Assembly (NCBI RefSeq): GCF_024810105.1
Contig: NZ_JANUDX010000001.1
Coordinates: 310,001-374,000 of the forward strand
Direction: 5' to 3'
Length of the DNA: 64,000 bases
Source: Stenotrophomonas sp. BIGb0135
GTDB lineage: Bacteria > Pseudomonadota > Gammaproteobacteria > Xanthomonadales > Xanthomonadaceae
Shown here: positions 62,717 to 64,000 of the stretch, piece after piece
How the letters are laid out: every line of letters starts with the position of its first letter
Numbering within the stretch: position 1 is the stretch's first letter
Made by a program: the position numbers and the translations under genes
The notes under the pieces: model-generated
Databases searched by the model: none
What the model was told of the DNA's origin: nothing
What the model saw: the letters and a program-made list of their open reading frames with translations, nothing else

Positions 62717-64000
62717 ATGAACGACCGCATTGGCAAGTGTGTTCACGCTCCAAACGCAATCTCGTCATTGGCATCTGCGGTACACGTGGCGCTGGCCGCC
62801 ACGCTGTTGGCCACCAGCTCGGTCGCGCTGGCACAGGACAGCACACCTCCGGCCGCGCCGGAGGCCTCCACCCTCGACACGGTCTCGGTGTTGGGCAGCC
62901 GCACCAAACCGCGCACCGTCTCGTCCTCGGCCGTGCCGATCGACATCATCAGCGGTGACGAATTCCGCAACCAGGGCGCCACCGACGCGCTGGACCAGCT
63001 GCGCGTGCTGGTGCCATCGTTCAACGTCAGCACCATCCCGATCGACGATGCCGCCAGCCTGGTGCGCCCGGCCAACCTGCGCGGCCTGCCGCCGGACAAC
63101 ACCCTGCTACTGGTCAACGGCAAGCGCTTCCATCGTGCCGCGGTGATCACCTTCCTCGGCCACGGTCTGTCCGACGGCGCGCAGGGCCCGGACCTGTCGG
63201 TGTTTCCGTCGCTGGCGCTGGAGCAGGTGGACGTGCTGCGCGATGGCGCCGCGGCCCAGTACGGCTCCGACGCGATCGCCGGTGTCATCAACTTCGGCCT
63301 GAAGAAGCTGCGCGAAGGCGGCAGTGCCGAGGTGTTCACCGGCAAGTACTACGAGGGCGACGGGCTCACCACCCAGTACTCGGCGCAGATCGGCCTGCCG
63401 CTGACGGCCCGCGGGTTTGCCACGCTCACCGCCGAATGGCGCAAGGCCGACGACACCTCGCGCAGCGTGCAGCGCGACGATGCCGCCGCGGCCATTGCCG
63501 CCGGCTACCCCGGCGTGGGCCAGCCCGCGCAGGTGTGGGGCTCGCCGCAGGTGGACAACGACCTCAAGCTGGTCGCCAACCTTGGCCTGACCACCGATGC
63601 GGTGGATTTCTACCTGTTCGGCAACTACGCCAAGCGCGACGTGGATGGCGGCTTCTACTTCCGCGACCCCACCGCCCGCTCGGGGGTGTACTCCAACGAC
63701 GGCGGCGACAGCCTGCTGGTCGGCAACCTCAATGGCGCCGGTGCCGGCGCCTGCCCGGGCATCGCGTTGCGCGATGGCGCCGGCAACCTGCTGCCGTACA
63801 GTTCGGTCAGCGGTGCGGTCGCCGCGCTGCCCTCCAACTGCTACACCTTCCTGTCCAGCCTGCCCGGCGGCTTCACCCCGCGCTTCGGCGGTTCGCTGGA
63901 GGACATGTCGCTGGTGGCCGGTGCCAAGGGCCTGTGGGGCGACTGGTACTGGGACGTAAGCGGCTCCTGGGGCCGCAACGACATCGACTTCATCATCTAC
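62717..64000 (+). CDS. TonB-dependent receptor, 3' end outside the window
   Basis: 428 codons are visible and the frame remains open to the last base. Signal peptide (ALAATLLATSSVALA), then DTVSVLGSRT at the TonB-box position, plug motifs FRNQGATDALDQLRVLVPSF, NLRGLPPDNTLLLVNGKRFH and LEQVDVLRDGAAAQYGSDAI, and the first barrel strands. The plug matches the Xanthomonas-type receptors with the LRGL..DNTLLLVNGKR pattern, many of which serve plant carbohydrates or other non-iron substrates. Substrate unknown. The upstream 230 bp hold an AT-rich promoter region (about 62600-62630, GTTAATTATTTG). Confidence 0.9.
   Translation, partial: MNDRIGKCVHAPNAISSLASAVHVALAATLLATSSVALAQDSTPPAAPEASTLDTVSVLGSRTKPRTVSSSAVPIDIISGDEFRNQGATDALDQLRVLVPSFNVSTIPIDDAASLVRPANLRGLPPDNTLLLVNGKRFHRAAVITFLGHGLSDGAQGPDLSVFPSLALEQVDVLRDGAAAQYGSDAIAGVINFGLKKLREGGSAEVFTGKYYEGDGLTTQYSAQIGLPLTARGFATLTAEWRKADDTSRSVQRDDAAAAIAAGYPGVGQPAQVWGSPQVDNDLKLVANLGLTTDAVDFYLFGNYAKRDVDGGFYFRDPTARSGVYSNDGGDSLLVGNLNGAGAGACPGIALRDGAGNLLPYSSVSGAVAALPSNCYTFLSSLPGGFTPRFGGSLEDMSLVAGAKGLWGDWYWDVSGSWGRNDIDFIIY

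Overview
The window is about 64 kb of high-GC gammaproteobacterial chromosome, most likely Stenotrophomonas or a close relative in the Xanthomonadaceae. The main reasons are GTAG-headed palindromic repeats of the SMAG type (stem-loop AGCCGACC/GTT/GGTCGGCT, with a dense cluster at 35.6-36.1 kb and single copies elsewhere) and an entC-E-B-B'-F-A catecholate siderophore operon with a split EntB, an arrangement known from S. maltophilia. I saw no CRISPR array, rRNA, tRNA, prophage or insertion sequence.

Layout. 0-6 kb: 3' part of an MgtA-type Mg2+ P-type ATPase overlapping an MgtC-family gene, a membrane histidine kinase/FixJ-type regulator pair, and a thioredoxin-domain lipoprotein. 6.1-16.4 kb: leftward siderophore operon (MFS exporter, entC, entE, entB, stand-alone aryl carrier protein, entF, entA), translationally coupled at nearly every junction, with a possible Fur site upstream. 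16.5-18.5 kb: orphan ATP-synthase epsilon-like gene and a DASS transporter. 18.5-23.1 kb: class Ia ribonucleotide reductase operon (nrdA, nrdB, flavodoxin, thioredoxin-like) behind two NrdR-box-like dyads. 23-30.4 kb: DUF3817, SDR, LysR and DeoR regulators, an MFS transporter, a PEP mutase-family enzyme and a divergent mdtJI/LysR pair. 30.6-32.3 kb: a solitary lower-GC KAP-type P-loop NTPase, the clearest accessory gene. 32.3-37.9 kb: M14 peptidase, NAD(P)-binding protein, cupin, LysR, the SMAG cluster, an MDR reductase whose 3' end is duplicated inside the cluster, and a membrane protein.

38-46 kb: mntH behind a near-perfect MntR-type box, a MerR regulator/methyltransferase pair with a 19-bp-spacer promoter, and a cyoABCD operon that continues into PCuAC and SCO copper-assembly genes. 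46-59 kb: MocR regulator, three coupled hypothetical genes, an S33 peptidase, a LytS/LytTR pair, an EF-hand-like small protein, HxlR/PRISE reductase, an acetamidase-like protein, and a NemR module (acuI-like reductase, nemR, DJ-1/PfpI gene) with the same 15-bp palindrome at two promoters. 59-64 kb: two TonB-dependent receptors, the second cut by the window end, flanking a MarR-GNAT fusion.

Functional themes are metal handling (Mg, Fe, Mn, Cu), dNTP synthesis and redox, electrophile stress, and many small regulator/target pairs arranged divergently. All sites and families were read by eye; no database search was run.
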